Assembly: GCA_963773735.1 (NCBI GenBank)
Contig: CAVZCK010000021.1
Coordinates: 372,001 to 436,000, forward strand
Source of the DNA: CAVZCK01 sp963773735
GTDB taxonomy: Bacteria > Pseudomonadota > Alphaproteobacteria > Rhizobiales > Rhodomicrobiaceae
Length of the DNA: 64,000 nucleotides
Direction: 5' to 3'
Position 1 is the first letter of the stretch. Each line of letters begins with the position of its first letter. A program made the translations under genes and the position numbers. Shown here in pieces: positions 41,271-50,842 of this stretch. A model generated the notes under the pieces. The model saw only the letters and a list, made by a program, of their open reading frames with translations, had not been told where the DNA came from and searched no databases.

Positions 41271-41741
41271 TCAGGCGTCTTTTTCCGCGGCGCTGCCAGC
41301 GTCGGCCCCCGGGCGATTGGCGTTCGCCAGTTTCGACTTCTCGGCAGAACCCGCGTTCTCGTCCTCATCGAGATCGTCGTCGTCATCCGCGCGAGCCTTT
41401 GCCCGCCGCGCCTCGGCTTCGCGGACATCGCCGCGCGTGCGCACTTCGGAAATCGTACTCCTCACCACGCGGACACGCACGCCGTCGGCAACTTCAATCT
41501 GAAGCTCGGCGTCGCCGATCACCTTGGTGACTTTACCGACAATGCCGCCAGCGGTGACCACCGTATCGCCCCGCCGGATCGAGGCGATCATGTCGCGGTG
41601 GTCCTTGAGCCGCTTCTGCTGCGGCCGGATGATCAGGAAATACATGATCCCGAGGATCAGCACGAACGGCAGCATTTGCACGAGGAATGACCCGCCGCCG
41701 AGCCCCGTCGCCGTCTGCGCGTAGGCTTCCGTAATGAACAT
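41271..41741 (-). CDS. yajC: Preprotein translocase subunit YajC
   Basis: Small single-pass membrane subunit of the SecDF-YajC complex, 156 residues. One helix (MLPFVLILGIMYFLIIRPQQ) is followed by the conserved RGDTVVTAGGIVGKV. The tail is longer than in E. coli and highly acidic then mixed charge (ARADDDDDLDEDENAGSAEK). ATG 41741 has AAGGAGG upstream; the frame is open beyond it but non-coding. Confidence 0.95.
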   Translation of the reverse strand: MFITEAYAQTATGLGGGSFLVQMLPFVLILGIMYFLIIRPQQKRLKDHRDMIASIRRGDTVVTAGGIVGKVTKVIGDAELQIEVADGVRVRVVRSTISEVRTRGDVREAEARRAKARADDDDDLDEDENAGSAEKSKLANANRPGADAGSAAEKDA

Positions 41742-41995
41742 GGATACACTAACCTCCTTGGAAACGGCGCGTCCGTCCGGCGCTCGCCCAGCGGAACACT
41801 TGGATTTTTCGCGAATATAATGGCCTTGCCCGGCGATGCAACGGCCAACTCTGGCGGCAATCGTGCCCTCTCCATAGCGCGAGATCCTCGTTCCCGCCAG
41901 TGCAGAATGCGGTTTCTTGTTGCCGCACTTGACGAAAGGCTCGCGGATTGATCCTCTCGGCGCGCCTATATACCGCAATCAATCTGGAATGTGCG

Positions 41996-42907
41996 ATGTC
42001 AGCCCGTGATCCTCATCTGGCCAATTCGATCCTCTCAAGCGATGCCACGGCGCAAGCAGCCCTGGAGCGGATCGCCGGCGCGCTCGAACGGCTCGCTCCG
42101 CCTGCGCCGGCAGCTGCGGAATTTTGCCGCCGCCGATGCCTTCATCTGGCAGTCGGAACGAGAGCGCTTCTTGCCCGTCGCCAAGGTCAATCGCGTGCCG
42201 ATCGACCTCCTGAAATCCATCGAGGCCATGCGCGACACGCTGCTCGCCAATACCGAGCGCTTCGCGCGCGGCCTGCCGGCGAATAATGCGCTGCTCTGGG
42301 GGGCGCGCGGCATGGGCAAGAGCTCCCTCATCAAAGCCGTTCACGCGGCCGTCCTGGAAACGCTGCAAAGCGCCGATCCGACAGCCGGCCTGAAGCTCGT
42401 CGAGATCCACCGCGAGGATATTGCCAGCCTTCCCGCCTGCCTGGCGCATCTGCGAAAAGCCCGCATCGTTTCATCGTCTTCTGCGACGATCTTTCCTTCG
42501 ACGCCGACGATACCTCCTACAAATCGCTCAAGGCGGTTCTCGAAGGCGGCATCGAAGGACGGCCGGAGAATGTGATTTTCTACGCCACCTCGAACCGCCG
42601 TCATCTGATGCCGCGCGACATGATGGAGAATGAGCGTTCGACCGCCATCAGCCCGTCCGAGGCGGTAGAGGAGAAGGTCTCGCTCTCCGACCGCTTCGGC
42701 CTATGGATCGGCTTCCACAACTGCTCGCAGGCCGATTTTCTGGAAATGGTGCGGGGCTATGCCGATCATTTCGGCCTGACGATCGACCGGGCAAGGCTCG
42801 ATGCGGAGGCGCTGCAATGGTCGATGTCGCGGGGCGGACGCTCGGGGCGCGTCGCCTGGCAGTTCATCCAGGATGCGGCGGGACGGGAAGGTAAGCGGCT
42901 GGCGTAA
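41996..42907 (+). CDS. AAA ATPase, DUF815 family, two frameshifts
   Basis: P-loop ATPase of about 303 residues. Walker A is in LLWGARGMGKSSLIKAVHA; Walker B in FIVFCDDLSFDADDTSYK; sensor-type ATSNRRHLMPRDM follows. Frames change near 42117 (a TTTT run; joins APAAAEF to AAADAFIW) and near 42465 (joins HLRKAR to HRFIVFCDD). Cellular role is unknown for the family. It is divergent from yajC, its usual neighbour in alphaproteobacteria, and the M23 peptidase that usually lies on its other side is displaced by the island that follows. Confidence 0.88.
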
Positions 42908-42952
42908 CGGGGCGGCGTGACTTTGGATGCCGCAACCAGAGCGGCGAAATTG

Positions 42953-43336
42953 TCAGGCGGCTTCCCGCCGCTGCTGATCACGCATTATGATAGCGTCAGG
43001 CGCCTCGTTGATGTCGTCAGCGAACAACAGCCAATCCGCGATAGATATCTTGGTGCTGACATCTGCGCTTTGCATGATCTGCGCTATGGCCGCTCGCCGC
43101 TCACGCGCTTCTTGAGAGAAGCGGGCGCTTTGCTGCAACGCCTCGCCGAGAAAGGCGTCCCAATCGCTCGTAGACCATTCCTGATCGCAAGCGGCCGCTC
43201 CCTGCTTCGCGAGCATCGTGCGGAGGTATTGCAAACAAGACTTCAGCGCTCCCGAGAATTGCTCTGTCCGCGCTATCGAAGGTGCCATAATCATGGTGAT
43301 GAACACTGCAAATAACTGACGGATGCAACGCCGCAC
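42953..43336 (-). CDS. Possible small secreted protein
   Basis: A 127-residue open frame with a plausible signal peptide (LFAVFITMIMAPSIARTEQ) and a helix-rich, cysteine-containing mature part (two Cys: LKSCLQYL and AAACDQEW). Composition is balanced rather than arginine-rich as in shadow frames, which favours a real gene. No family recognised and no strong ribosome site. It marks the left part of the accessory island. Confidence 0.45.
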   Translation of the reverse strand: MRRCIRQLFAVFITMIMAPSIARTEQFSGALKSCLQYLRTMLAKQGAAACDQEWSTSDWDAFLGEALQQSARFSQEARERRAAIAQIMQSADVSTKISIADWLLFADDINEAPDAIIMRDQQRREAA

Positions 43337-44057
43337 TATACGGCATCAGGCATAACTGATCAGGGTAAATATAGGTCATCGGGTGAGATGTCGTCATCCT
43401 TTGGTTGGACGACAAAGCAGCAATTGCGCAACTGCCGTTGCATAAAAGGCACAAGAATGCTGAGACGGCAAAACCGCTCGATCGCAACTTTCTTGCATAG
43501 GAGGTCAACCTATCCGTTGTTGCCTCAGATGTTCCCGGTGAAAAAACACCGCATGTCTGTCGCGATCGCGGTGAAGAGCGAGTGACGGTTTAGGAGCCAC
43601 GACGCGCCTCTGGGAGGGGACGAAGACAGCTCACCCTCTGGGCCGGGAAGCGCCGGCTCTTCATCGAACTTCGGCAGGGGGGCGTGGGCAGGCATCAGCC
43701 CGCATCCAATGGCCGGAATGATCCGTAAGCCGACGATCGCCATCTGATGCATTGAATTGCGAAGCGGCTGGCGAGGACCGAACTGCGTATTTCGGCTTGC
43801 GCCCCCACTCAGACATCGCTCTTACCGCCAGCTTGCTCAAAGCACCCTTTTATCATTTTCTACCCTCAACGGGATGAGCGAAAGAAACGCCGCAGACGTC
43901 CAACTCCAAGAAAAATTCATCCTCGCTAACCCTATTCCTCTATGTTAGCTATATTCAACCGGCATCTAGATGTGCGCTCATGCTTATTCAATCGATCTGT
44001 CATTCTTCGTCGTGATCTGTATAGTGAGTAGTTTCGGCGTGAGAGGAGACATGTTCC
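43337..44057. other. Gene-poor stretch at left of accessory island
   Basis: About 720 bases without a supportable gene; short open frames here are poor. Base composition falls from GC-rich to AT-rich by about 43840. The last bases hold GAGAGGAG (44041-44048), the ribosome site of the next gene. Confidence 0.4.
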
Positions 44058-45594
44058 ATGTGTTTAAGAATATTAGGTCTTTTATTTTTGATGATGATTC
44101 TCAGTAATATTGCTAGCGCCCAACAGAATACTCCGCCTGCGCCTACATCCGACACCGCATCTTTATTGCGGGACATGAACGTCTCTCTGGACAAGATCTC
44201 AACAAGGCTCGATAACATTGCGGCCAAACTCGACAACCATGAAGACAGATTAGGTAAACTTGAACAAAGTCTATATGAATTTAAGGTTCAAGGGTATGCG
44301 ACGGCAGGTGCCCTTATCGGTATTGCCACGTTGGCCGGACTATTGCAAGTTTTCTCAACAAACAAAGCGAGAACTCGTGAATTGCTGGTCGAAGAGATGC
44401 TCAACCTATATAAGGTTGGTGAGGAAGCCTCTCAACAAAGAGCCTCTCAACTCCACAATGTTATGCTGAGAGAGGGGGAAACTACATTAAAGCTAGTGAA
44501 TGAAACATTAAGCTTAGCCACCCAAGCAAGCAAAAGGACTGTCGAAGCCGTTGAAAGAAAATTACGCACGCAGTTAACGTTATTAGACGATAAATCTCGA
44601 GTATTTTTTAGAGAATATAATGGCGGATTTTCGAATGAATTGTTATTGCGAAGAGCCGAGATAGATCGGATCGAATATTTTCATGATATCTTGGAAAATG
44701 TCAAAAGCGGAAATAACACACTTGAGATTGAAATACCTTTGACATATTTTGCTTACCTAGCGCAAGGCATTAAGCAGTATTTAAATCAAGAGTACAAATC
44801 CTCTATTGGATCCTTTTATTCTGTTATTGAGGATGAAAACGTCGACCTGGAGTTAAAAATACAAACCACCTACTGGATTGCTTGTACTTATAATAATATC
44901 GCTCAATATGATCATACTATTAGAATAATTAGACAGATGGAACCCATCGTCCAGGACGAAAGGAAATTCGAATTTAAGAGATTGCTATTGGAGAGCCGTT
45001 TTTTCAATGGTGAAAGCGCCAATTCAATAATTGACGATATTGTCCAGTTAGCCGCAGATGCGGAATTTAGAAAAATCGATCAGACATTAATAGACAAAAT
45101 GCGAATTACTCAAGGCAATTTATTGTATAATGTCGCAAGAGAACATTATCAGAAGGGGAATACCCAACAGGCCAAAAGTGTCTTGCGGGAACTCAATAAA
45201 CTTATACGATGCGATTACACAGGAGAATGATACAGGCTGTCTGGATTACGCGCTGGCAAGGCTGCGTTGGGCGAGCGTAACTCAGAAATATTATCCATAT
45301 TTGCTGATGAGATCCGGCCCAATGCTCTGCGACGAACAGTCACTGGTAGAGCCACGCAGCAAAGCCCTAGCTCATACGGTTGCATTGCTGTGCTATATAG
45401 TGCTGAAAGATGTTGATATTTGGCGGGAAAAAACAGAACCGACACTTCGAGCGGCCGTTTCGTATATTCAGCAAGCCGTGCACCCAGATGTGACGATATT
45501 CTCACCAATGCAGCGCAGAAATCTTCTACGCAAAGACTATATAGAAGATATAGCCTTGCTCATGAAGAAAGGTATTTTCTCTATTGTTCCTTAG
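44058..45594 (+). CDS. Exported or membrane-anchored coiled-coil, helical-repeat protein of unknown function, frameshifted
   Basis: AT-rich gene unlike its neighbours, product about 511 residues. A signal peptide (ILGLLFLMMILSNIASA) is followed by a heptad-like coiled coil (ISTRLDNIAAKLDNHEDRL), a membrane helix (YATAGALIGIATLAGLLQVF), a second long helix bundle, and a C-terminal region of paired helices resembling TPR repeats (LELKIQTTYWIACTYNNIA; EHYQKGNTQQAKSVLRELN). The frame changes near 45204: one extra A separates ELNKL from YDAITQENDTGCLDYA, and the product ends at 45594. Start ATG 44058 has GAGAGGAG 9 bases upstream. I recognise no family; a membrane-tethered scaffold is a guess from architecture. 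Confidence 0.75.
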
Positions 45595-45908
45595 CTATAA
45601 GTCAAAACGCTGATGAATTTTATTAAGCGCTCGAATTAGCCGCTCGGCTGCGGTTGGTTGGTATTAGAGGATAAGTACTTATACACAGCCAACCTACAGT
45701 CAAATCGCTTTTGCTGGCCGCCGCGCCGTCCGAAGTGTTTGCACCTTGGAGAACTGTATCTGCGGAGGGAATGCTTATTGACTCCCCGACAGCGGCGTTG
45801 CATCAGTGCGGCGTGCGGGCGCGTAGGCGCACGCGACCGAAGGGTGGGCATATCTAGTGACGCCATGTAGCGGTTTTTCTGTCCTCCGACATCAAATCGA
45901 GCTCACGA
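45595..45908. other. Gap between the two island genes
   Basis: About 310 bases with no supportable gene. A GC-rich patch (about 45715-45850) sits between AT-rich ends, suggesting patchwork ancestry of the island. Confidence 0.35.
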
Positions 45909-46902
45909 ATGAAAATCACAACTGAACAAGCTTTCTTTATAGTAACAAGCCAGTCTGGTGAGTTAGCCATCAATCTTCCCGAGGAAATTCAGGGAAGACT
46001 AAAGGATGCTTTCGGCGATCGAATTAGAAGCGCTGGGCCCTTTGGCCAAAAAGTTTTGACTATTTCCTATGCACCACAGTCCGAGAGACGACTTGAGTAT
46101 ACAAACGAGCGGGAATCGATTTCTGATCTGCTGGCGCCAAAATTTCGAGATCTCCACTTAGGCTTACATCCAGCTCATGATTGGTTTGCACTAGTTCAGC
46201 GACATCGTGAAGTAGTGAAAAAAGATTACATGTTGATACAGCTTCGAGATCTCTCGTGCAGCACACGGTTGGTAATTTCCGAACTAGCACCTTCTTTACA
46301 GACTTTGACTTTCAGAGTTGTTCGAGCATTTGCTCCAATATTGTTGGCGTTTAGCGCGTCATCACCGGTGTGGCGAAACGTTGACACCGGGTTTGCAAGC
46401 TACCGTGGCATTCTACTTAGGCAAAGACCTTTCAGCGGAACGTTTCCGCTTGAACTGCTAAGAGAAACACATTCATCTGGTTTGCCTAGGGATGGTCAGA
46501 GTCATTTTTGGGATGTTCAATTCAAACAAACGACTGGCAAAGTAGAGTCCATTATCTGCGATTCGTTTGTCTATGAGGAGTCACTAATTGCTTTGATCAA
46601 CTTGTTGTCGCGACTTCTTACCAAATGCTCCGAGGAAGAGGGTTGGTTTTTCGACCGCTTTTCAGAAATCAACTATTGTTATTGAGAATAATCGGTGGGA
46701 AGCGGCCAAAAATGGCCTCCATGGGCAGTTCTGGACGCCCCAAGGAACAACTTCTGCATTGGAACTCCTGCAAGAACTCGGGAGCGAACTCTTTCGACGT
46801 GAAGCTGACAGCAGGGAAAATTTCCGCACTGTCCTTGAGCGACAGGCTGAATGGTCTACGCGCACGCTGGTAGAGGAGGGTTTTCCCTTAGTTAGATTTT
46901 AG
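45909..46902 (+). CDS. Degenerate GCS2-type carboxylate-amine ligase homologue, frameshifted
   Basis: About 331 residues. The middle matches the glutamate-cysteine ligase 2 / YbdK family: FAPILLAFSASSPVWRNVDT then GFASYRGILL align with its ALSAxSP...DTRFASxR block; SHFWDVQFKQTTGKVESIIC aligns with HWDIRPSPxxGTVEVRVMD; and after a one-base shift near 46678, IENNRWEAAKNGLHGQF aligns with its FxACRYGLEG block. The catalytic signatures are altered: the N-terminal GxExE motif reads TTEQAFFIV, no HVHVG motif is found, and the RPS arginine is absent. So it is probably an inactive or diverged ligase. Composition is AT-rich like the neighbouring island gene. Confidence 0.7.
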
Positions 46903-47212
46903 TTCTACAAGAGTAGCATCTTCAATTGAAGCTTTCAATCACGGACTGACTTGGCCCGCGAATCGGAGCGCTCAAAGACCAATGGCCGTATCGACGCAGT
47001 ATCCTTAGATTAGAACGGTGAGTTTTGGCCCAACCTACACGTCGTGCGCCATTGGCGTTGACGGCGAAAAACACCGCACAGCGGCCATTGGTGCCCGACG
47101 AGCGCATGACTGCCTCCGATCAAATTGCGCCATCGGCCCTGGGATGCATGGCGGCATGTCCTGAAGACCGGACACGATGATCCGTGCGCCCGCAAGATCA
47201 ACTCGCTCATCA
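46903..47212. other. Right end of the accessory island
   Basis: About 310 bases with no supportable gene. Composition returns to GC-rich at about 47090. No tRNA, integrase or clear direct repeat with the left edge was seen. Confidence 0.35.
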
Positions 47213-47253
47213 AAAACAAAAAGCCCCGGCGGCAGGGGGGATGCCGCCGGGGC
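47213..47253 (-). terminator. Rho-independent terminator after M23 peptidase gene
   Basis: Perfect 12-bp stem GCCCCGGCGGCA (minus strand 47253-47242; complement arm 47234-47223) around a C-rich 7-base loop, followed on the minus strand by CTTTTTGTTTTTG. It lies about 20 bases past the stop at 47275. One of the best terminators in the window. Confidence 0.92.
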
Positions 47254-47274
47254 GATCGGTCAGGACCGGGGGAG

Positions 47275-49314
47275 TCAAGACCGCGAGAAAAAAGCCTCAG
47301 GATCGACTGGCTTGGAGTCCTTGCGCAGCTCGAAATGAAGCTCGGGCTTTGTGACTTTGCCAGTGGCGCCGGCTTTGGAGATCACCTGGCCGCGCTTGAC
47401 CACATCGCAGCGCTTCACCAGCATCTCGTCATTATGGGCGTAGGCGGTGACGTAGCCGTCGGCGTGGCGAACGAGGACCAGATTGCCGAAGCCCGGCAGT
47501 TCGTTGCCCACATAGGCGACGACGCCGTTCTCGGCCGCCTTCACGGGCGTGCCTTTCGGCACCGAGAAGTCGATGCCGTCATTAAATGAGCCGTCATCCT
47601 TCGAGCCGTATTTGGCGACGATGACGCCCTCTACCGGCTCGCGGAAAGTCTTTGCAGCACGGGGCGCCGGACTGGAAAGCAGGCTTTCGCATTCCTTTGC
47701 GCCCGCTTCGCCGCCATTGCCCGGCTGATGCGGCGTGCCCAGATCGCGGTGCGCGGCCAGCATCGGCCGGGATCCGCCCTTATCGGGTCCGGCGCTTTCG
47801 GCCTGATCGGCATTGCCGGCGTCGTTCAGCGTCTTGCCGTTTCTGCCGTTCGGAACATCGGCCTTGGCCATGCGGCGCTCGCTGCCATTGGCGCCATTCT
47901 TGTCGGCGGGCGCGTTCTGGGAGAACGGCCGTCCCCTCGAATAGCCGTCCGGCGCATAACCGCGGGGCGCGGGTCCGCCGCGGTCGCCATCGTCGGCGTC
48001 GTGGCCCCTGCCGCCCCGGTCATAGCCGCTTCCCTTGGGGATGTGCAGCACCTGCCCCGGATAGAGCCTTGCGCTCGGCGGAATGTCGTTGAAGTCCGCA
48101 AGCTCGCGGCCGCTGAGACCGCTGCGCCGGGCAATATCGAACAGCGTCTCGCCAGGCTGGACCGAATAGCTGAAATAGGAGCCCTTCGGCTTCTTGTAAC
48201 CCGGCGTGTAGCTGCCCTCGCGATCATAGCCCTGCGGCCCGTCATGCCGGCTGGCATCGCGATCATAGCTTTGCGGCCCGTCATGCCGGCCCGCATCGCG
48301 ATCATAGGATTTCTGGCGATATGGGCTGTTCTCGCCATAGGAAGGCGCCGGCGGCGCACTCGCATAGCGATCGTCATCGCGGCGGTCGTTTCGGCCAGGC
48401 TGGCTATAGGACGGCGATTTGCCGTAGCCGTAGCGCGGGGCCGGGCGAGAGTCGCGATAGGACGAGTAGCCGGGCGGTGGTGCCTTGTAATCGTCGGTGG
48501 CTTCACCATCGTGATAATCTGACCGGCCCCGATCATAGGCCGCGCCATCCCGATACTGGTTCGCCGCCGTGTATTTCGGGCTGCCGCTTATCCGCAAGTG
48601 CTGGCCGGCATAGATCGTCGAGCCGTTGATGCCGTTCAGCTCGGCGAGCTGGGATCCGCTGATTCCAAAACGCTGCGCGATGCTGAAAAGCGTATCGCCT
48701 TGGACGACGACATATTCACCATCGGTTGAGCCGGTATGATCATTGGGCTGCGGCCGGTAGCCGCGACCTTCGCCATAAGAGGGCTTGTAGCCGTCGTAGC
48801 GCGGTTGATAGCCGTAGGAATAGCCATTGGAGTAGCCGGATTGCGCATATCGCTTGCCGCCCGCATTGCCTGCGTCCGGCCCGTATGAGCCGCTCTTGGC
48901 GCCGTGATCTTCGACCGGCTGCATAATATAGCTGCCGCCGACAGCGGAAGACCCCGGCTCGGCACTGCCGCTGGCATAGCGCGGATCGCCGTGACCGGGT
49001 CCGGCGCCGCCATAGGCGGCGGGGAGAACCGGCGCCAGCGGACCGCGTTGAACGCTCGCCTCGTGATAGCCGCTTGCAGGCGCAGCCGGAGAGCCGGCCC
49101 CAGCACTGGGCGTATCGGGATAGCCGTAAACGGGCTCGGAAGGGATCGGGACCGATCCGGTCGCACCCTGCCCGTAAGCACCTGCCCCGCTATCGCTTAA
49201 GGAAAGGCCCTGAGAGCTGCATCCGCCCACAGAAACGAGAAGACCTAGTCCACACACTGACGCAACGCGTTTAACAAACACACGGCGCCGCAACACAAAC
49301 TGCTGAGAAATCAT
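47275..49314 (-). CDS. LysM / M23-domain lipoprotein (NlpD-like)
   Basis: A 679-residue envelope protein that by family acts on, or activates amidases for, septal peptidoglycan. A lipobox (LGLLVSVGGCSSQ) predicts lipid anchoring. Two LysM domains (VVVQGDTLFSIAQRFGISGS; SVQPGETLFDIARRSGLSGR) lie in long Gly/Tyr/Asp/Pro-rich linkers with a short repeat (YDRDAGRHDGPQS, YDRDASRHDGPQG). The C-terminal M23 domain keeps the fold (LVLVRHADGYVTAYAHNDEM; LHFELRK) but the first zinc ligand His of HxxxD is Asn (SFNDGIDFSVPKG), as in non-catalytic NlpD. Follows pcm with two small genes between. Confidence 0.93.
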   Translation of the reverse strand: MISQQFVLRRRVFVKRVASVCGLGLLVSVGGCSSQGLSLSDSGAGAYGQGATGSVPIPSEPVYGYPDTPSAGAGSPAAPASGYHEASVQRGPLAPVLPAAYGGAGPGHGDPRYASGSAEPGSSAVGGSYIMQPVEDHGAKSGSYGPDAGNAGGKRYAQSGYSNGYSYGYQPRYDGYKPSYGEGRGYRPQPNDHTGSTDGEYVVVQGDTLFSIAQRFGISGSQLAELNGINGSTIYAGQHLRISGSPKYTAANQYRDGAAYDRGRSDYHDGEATDDYKAPPPGYSSYRDSRPAPRYGYGKSPSYSQPGRNDRRDDDRYASAPPAPSYGENSPYRQKSYDRDAGRHDGPQSYDRDASRHDGPQGYDREGSYTPGYKKPKGSYFSYSVQPGETLFDIARRSGLSGRELADFNDIPPSARLYPGQVLHIPKGSGYDRGGRGHDADDGDRGGPAPRGYAPDGYSRGRPFSQNAPADKNGANGSERRMAKADVPNGRNGKTLNDAGNADQAESAGPDKGGSRPMLAAHRDLGTPHQPGNGGEAGAKECESLLSSPAPRAAKTFREPVEGVIVAKYGSKDDGSFNDGIDFSVPKGTPVKAAENGVVAYVGNELPGFGNLVLVRHADGYVTAYAHNDEMLVKRCDVVKRGQVISKAGATGKVTKPELHFELRKDSKPVDPEAFFSRS

Positions 49315-49392
49315 GGCCGCACCTCACATCCACGGTGAGTTTTGCAGCCAAGCGGTTAAAACAAATTTAAAATCGCCTCGTTTTTGGCGCGA

Positions 49393-49741
49393 TTACTGGC
49401 CGTGAGCGGCAAGACTGTCCTCGGGCGCCTCGGCGCGCTCGAACATGCCATAGTCGCGTATGATCGCGGCAACGCGCAGACGGTAGTCTTTGAAATATTC
49501 GAAACGTCCTTTCGACTGCGCCTTGCGGTGCGCCGCCAGATTGCGCCATGCGGCGAGCGCCTGCTTCGTCGCGGAAGACCGACAGCGACAGGATCTTGTT
49601 CTCATTCGTCAGGCTTTGGAAGCGCTCGACCGAGATGAACCCGTCAATTTGCTCCAGCAGCGGACGCAGGCCGGCGGCAAGATCGAGATAATGCTGCCTG
49701 TGCTCGGGGTGCGGCTCGACTTCGAAAATGATCGCGATCAT
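49393..49741 (-). CDS. Antibiotic biosynthesis monooxygenase-type (ABM) dimeric alpha-beta barrel protein, frameshifted
   Basis: Small ferredoxin-like-fold protein of about 115 residues: IAIIFEVEPHPEHRQHYLDL, then LLEQIDGFISVERFQSLT and ILSLSVFRDE, the ABM pattern. The frame changes near 49568: dropping one base joins FRDE to QALAAWRNLAAHRKAQS, giving a complete domain that ends at 49393. Start overlaps the stop of the upstream NIPSNAP gene by 4 bp (ATGA). Substrate unknown; heme or polyketide-like small molecules are handled by relatives. Confidence 0.82.
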
Positions 49742-50067
49742 GGCTTGACCTTTGGCACGTGAGGGGCTGAAGCAAGCTTGAGAAATGCCCTGTCCTCGCG
49801 AAGCAGAAACCTCTCCCGCTGGGCGAACCGGTAATTTTCCTGCCCAATTGGATCGGCCGCAAGCCTCGCCCTATAGGCCTCATAAGCAGCAAGATTTGCA
49901 ATATTGTACACGCCGTAGGCAAGAGTTGACGAGCCTTCGTGAGGCGCGAAATAGCCGATCAGATCAGCACCGCAGCGCGGAATGACCTCGCCCCAGGTCC
50001 AGGCATATCTAAGAAACTGATCCTTCTTGGCAGGATCGATCTCATAGCGGATGAAGCAGGTGATCAT
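49738..50067 (-). CDS. NIPSNAP family protein
   Basis: A 109-residue dimeric alpha-beta barrel protein: MITCFIRYEIDPAKKDQFLR, then IPRCGADLIGYFAPHEGSS and LAAYEAYRARLAADPIGQEN match NIPSNAP. ATG 50067 follows GGGAGAGAG; the frame extends 28 codons further without support. Coupled by ATGA to the ABM protein, so the two probably form a small heteromer or work on the same compound (inference). Confidence 0.87.
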   Translation of the reverse strand: MITCFIRYEIDPAKKDQFLRYAWTWGEVIPRCGADLIGYFAPHEGSSTLAYGVYNIANLAAYEAYRARLAADPIGQENYRFAQRERFLLREDRAFLKLASAPHVPKVKP

Positions 50068-50162
50068 CTCTCTCTCCCGATTTCGTGGAGAAAGGATCGC
50101 ATATCCGGCGACGGCAATGGTTTGGTCGTAACCGAACCATCGCTCGTACATAATGAGAGAGG

Positions 50163-50795
50163 TCAGGAAACCAGCGGCACGAAGCGGACGCCGAGCAGAT
50201 CCTGTCTCACGAGGCCGCCGGCGGTTTTCTCGATCAGCACAAGCCTCTGCCTCGAGAGCCGCCGGCCGAGCGGCAGGATCATCCGGCCGCCCTCTTTGAG
50301 CTGCGCGACGAGGGCGTCAGGCACGCTGGAGGCGGCGGCGGTAACGATAATGCGGTCGAACTCGCGCGGTTCGGGCCAGCCCTTCGTGCCGTCGCCGACA
50401 ATGGCCGTAATGTTGCCGATGCCGAGTTTCCTGAAGATCGCCGCAGCCGCATCGTGAAGCGCGGCGTGGCGCTCGATGGTGTAGAGATGACGGCAGAGCC
50501 GGGCCAGGATCGCCGCCTGGTAGCCGGAGCCGGTGCCGATTTCGAGCACGTCATGCCCCTCCTCGACGCCGAGCTTTTCGGTCATGTAGGAGACGACATA
50601 GGGCTGGGAGATGGTCTGCCCGCAGTCTATCGGCAGGGCAATGTCGAGATAGGCGGCCGCGGCCTGCTCCGTGCCGACGAAGGCGTCTCTGGGGACTTCG
50701 CCGACCGAATCGAGCACCCGCGGGTCGCAAATGCCGCGCTCCCGCAGATGTCTCACCAGCCCGGCCGCGCGATCGGCCGCCGTCGTCATCGTCAT
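50163..50795 (-). CDS. pcm: Protein-L-isoaspartate O-methyltransferase
   Basis: SAM-dependent repair enzyme that methylates isoaspartyl residues in damaged proteins, 210 residues. The PCMT signature (PRDAFVG, IDCGQTISQPYVVSYMTEKL) and SAM motif I (VLEIGTGSGYQAAILARL) are clear. I start at ATG 50795; the frame is open well upstream into surE but that part is shadow. It follows surE, the usual pairing in stress survival operons. Confidence 0.95.
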   Translation of the reverse strand: MTMTTAADRAAGLVRHLRERGICDPRVLDSVGEVPRDAFVGTEQAAAAYLDIALPIDCGQTISQPYVVSYMTEKLGVEEGHDVLEIGTGSGYQAAILARLCRHLYTIERHAALHDAAAAIFRKLGIGNITAIVGDGTKGWPEPREFDRIIVTAAASSVPDALVAQLKEGGRMILPLGRRLSRQRLVLIEKTAGGLVRQDLLGVRFVPLVS

Positions 50796-50842
50796 CAGCG
50801 CTGCTTTCGCCACGTCTCCAATCCCGCGAGCCGCCCTCGGAC

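Noticed and set aside
43388..43585. A 65-codon frame in the left part of the island
   Set aside because: Arg/Ser/Pro-rich, no ribosome site, no helix or domain pattern; cannot be supported.
45658..45870. A 70-codon frame between the two island genes
   Set aside because: Cys/Arg-rich translation with no ribosome site; probably non-coding.
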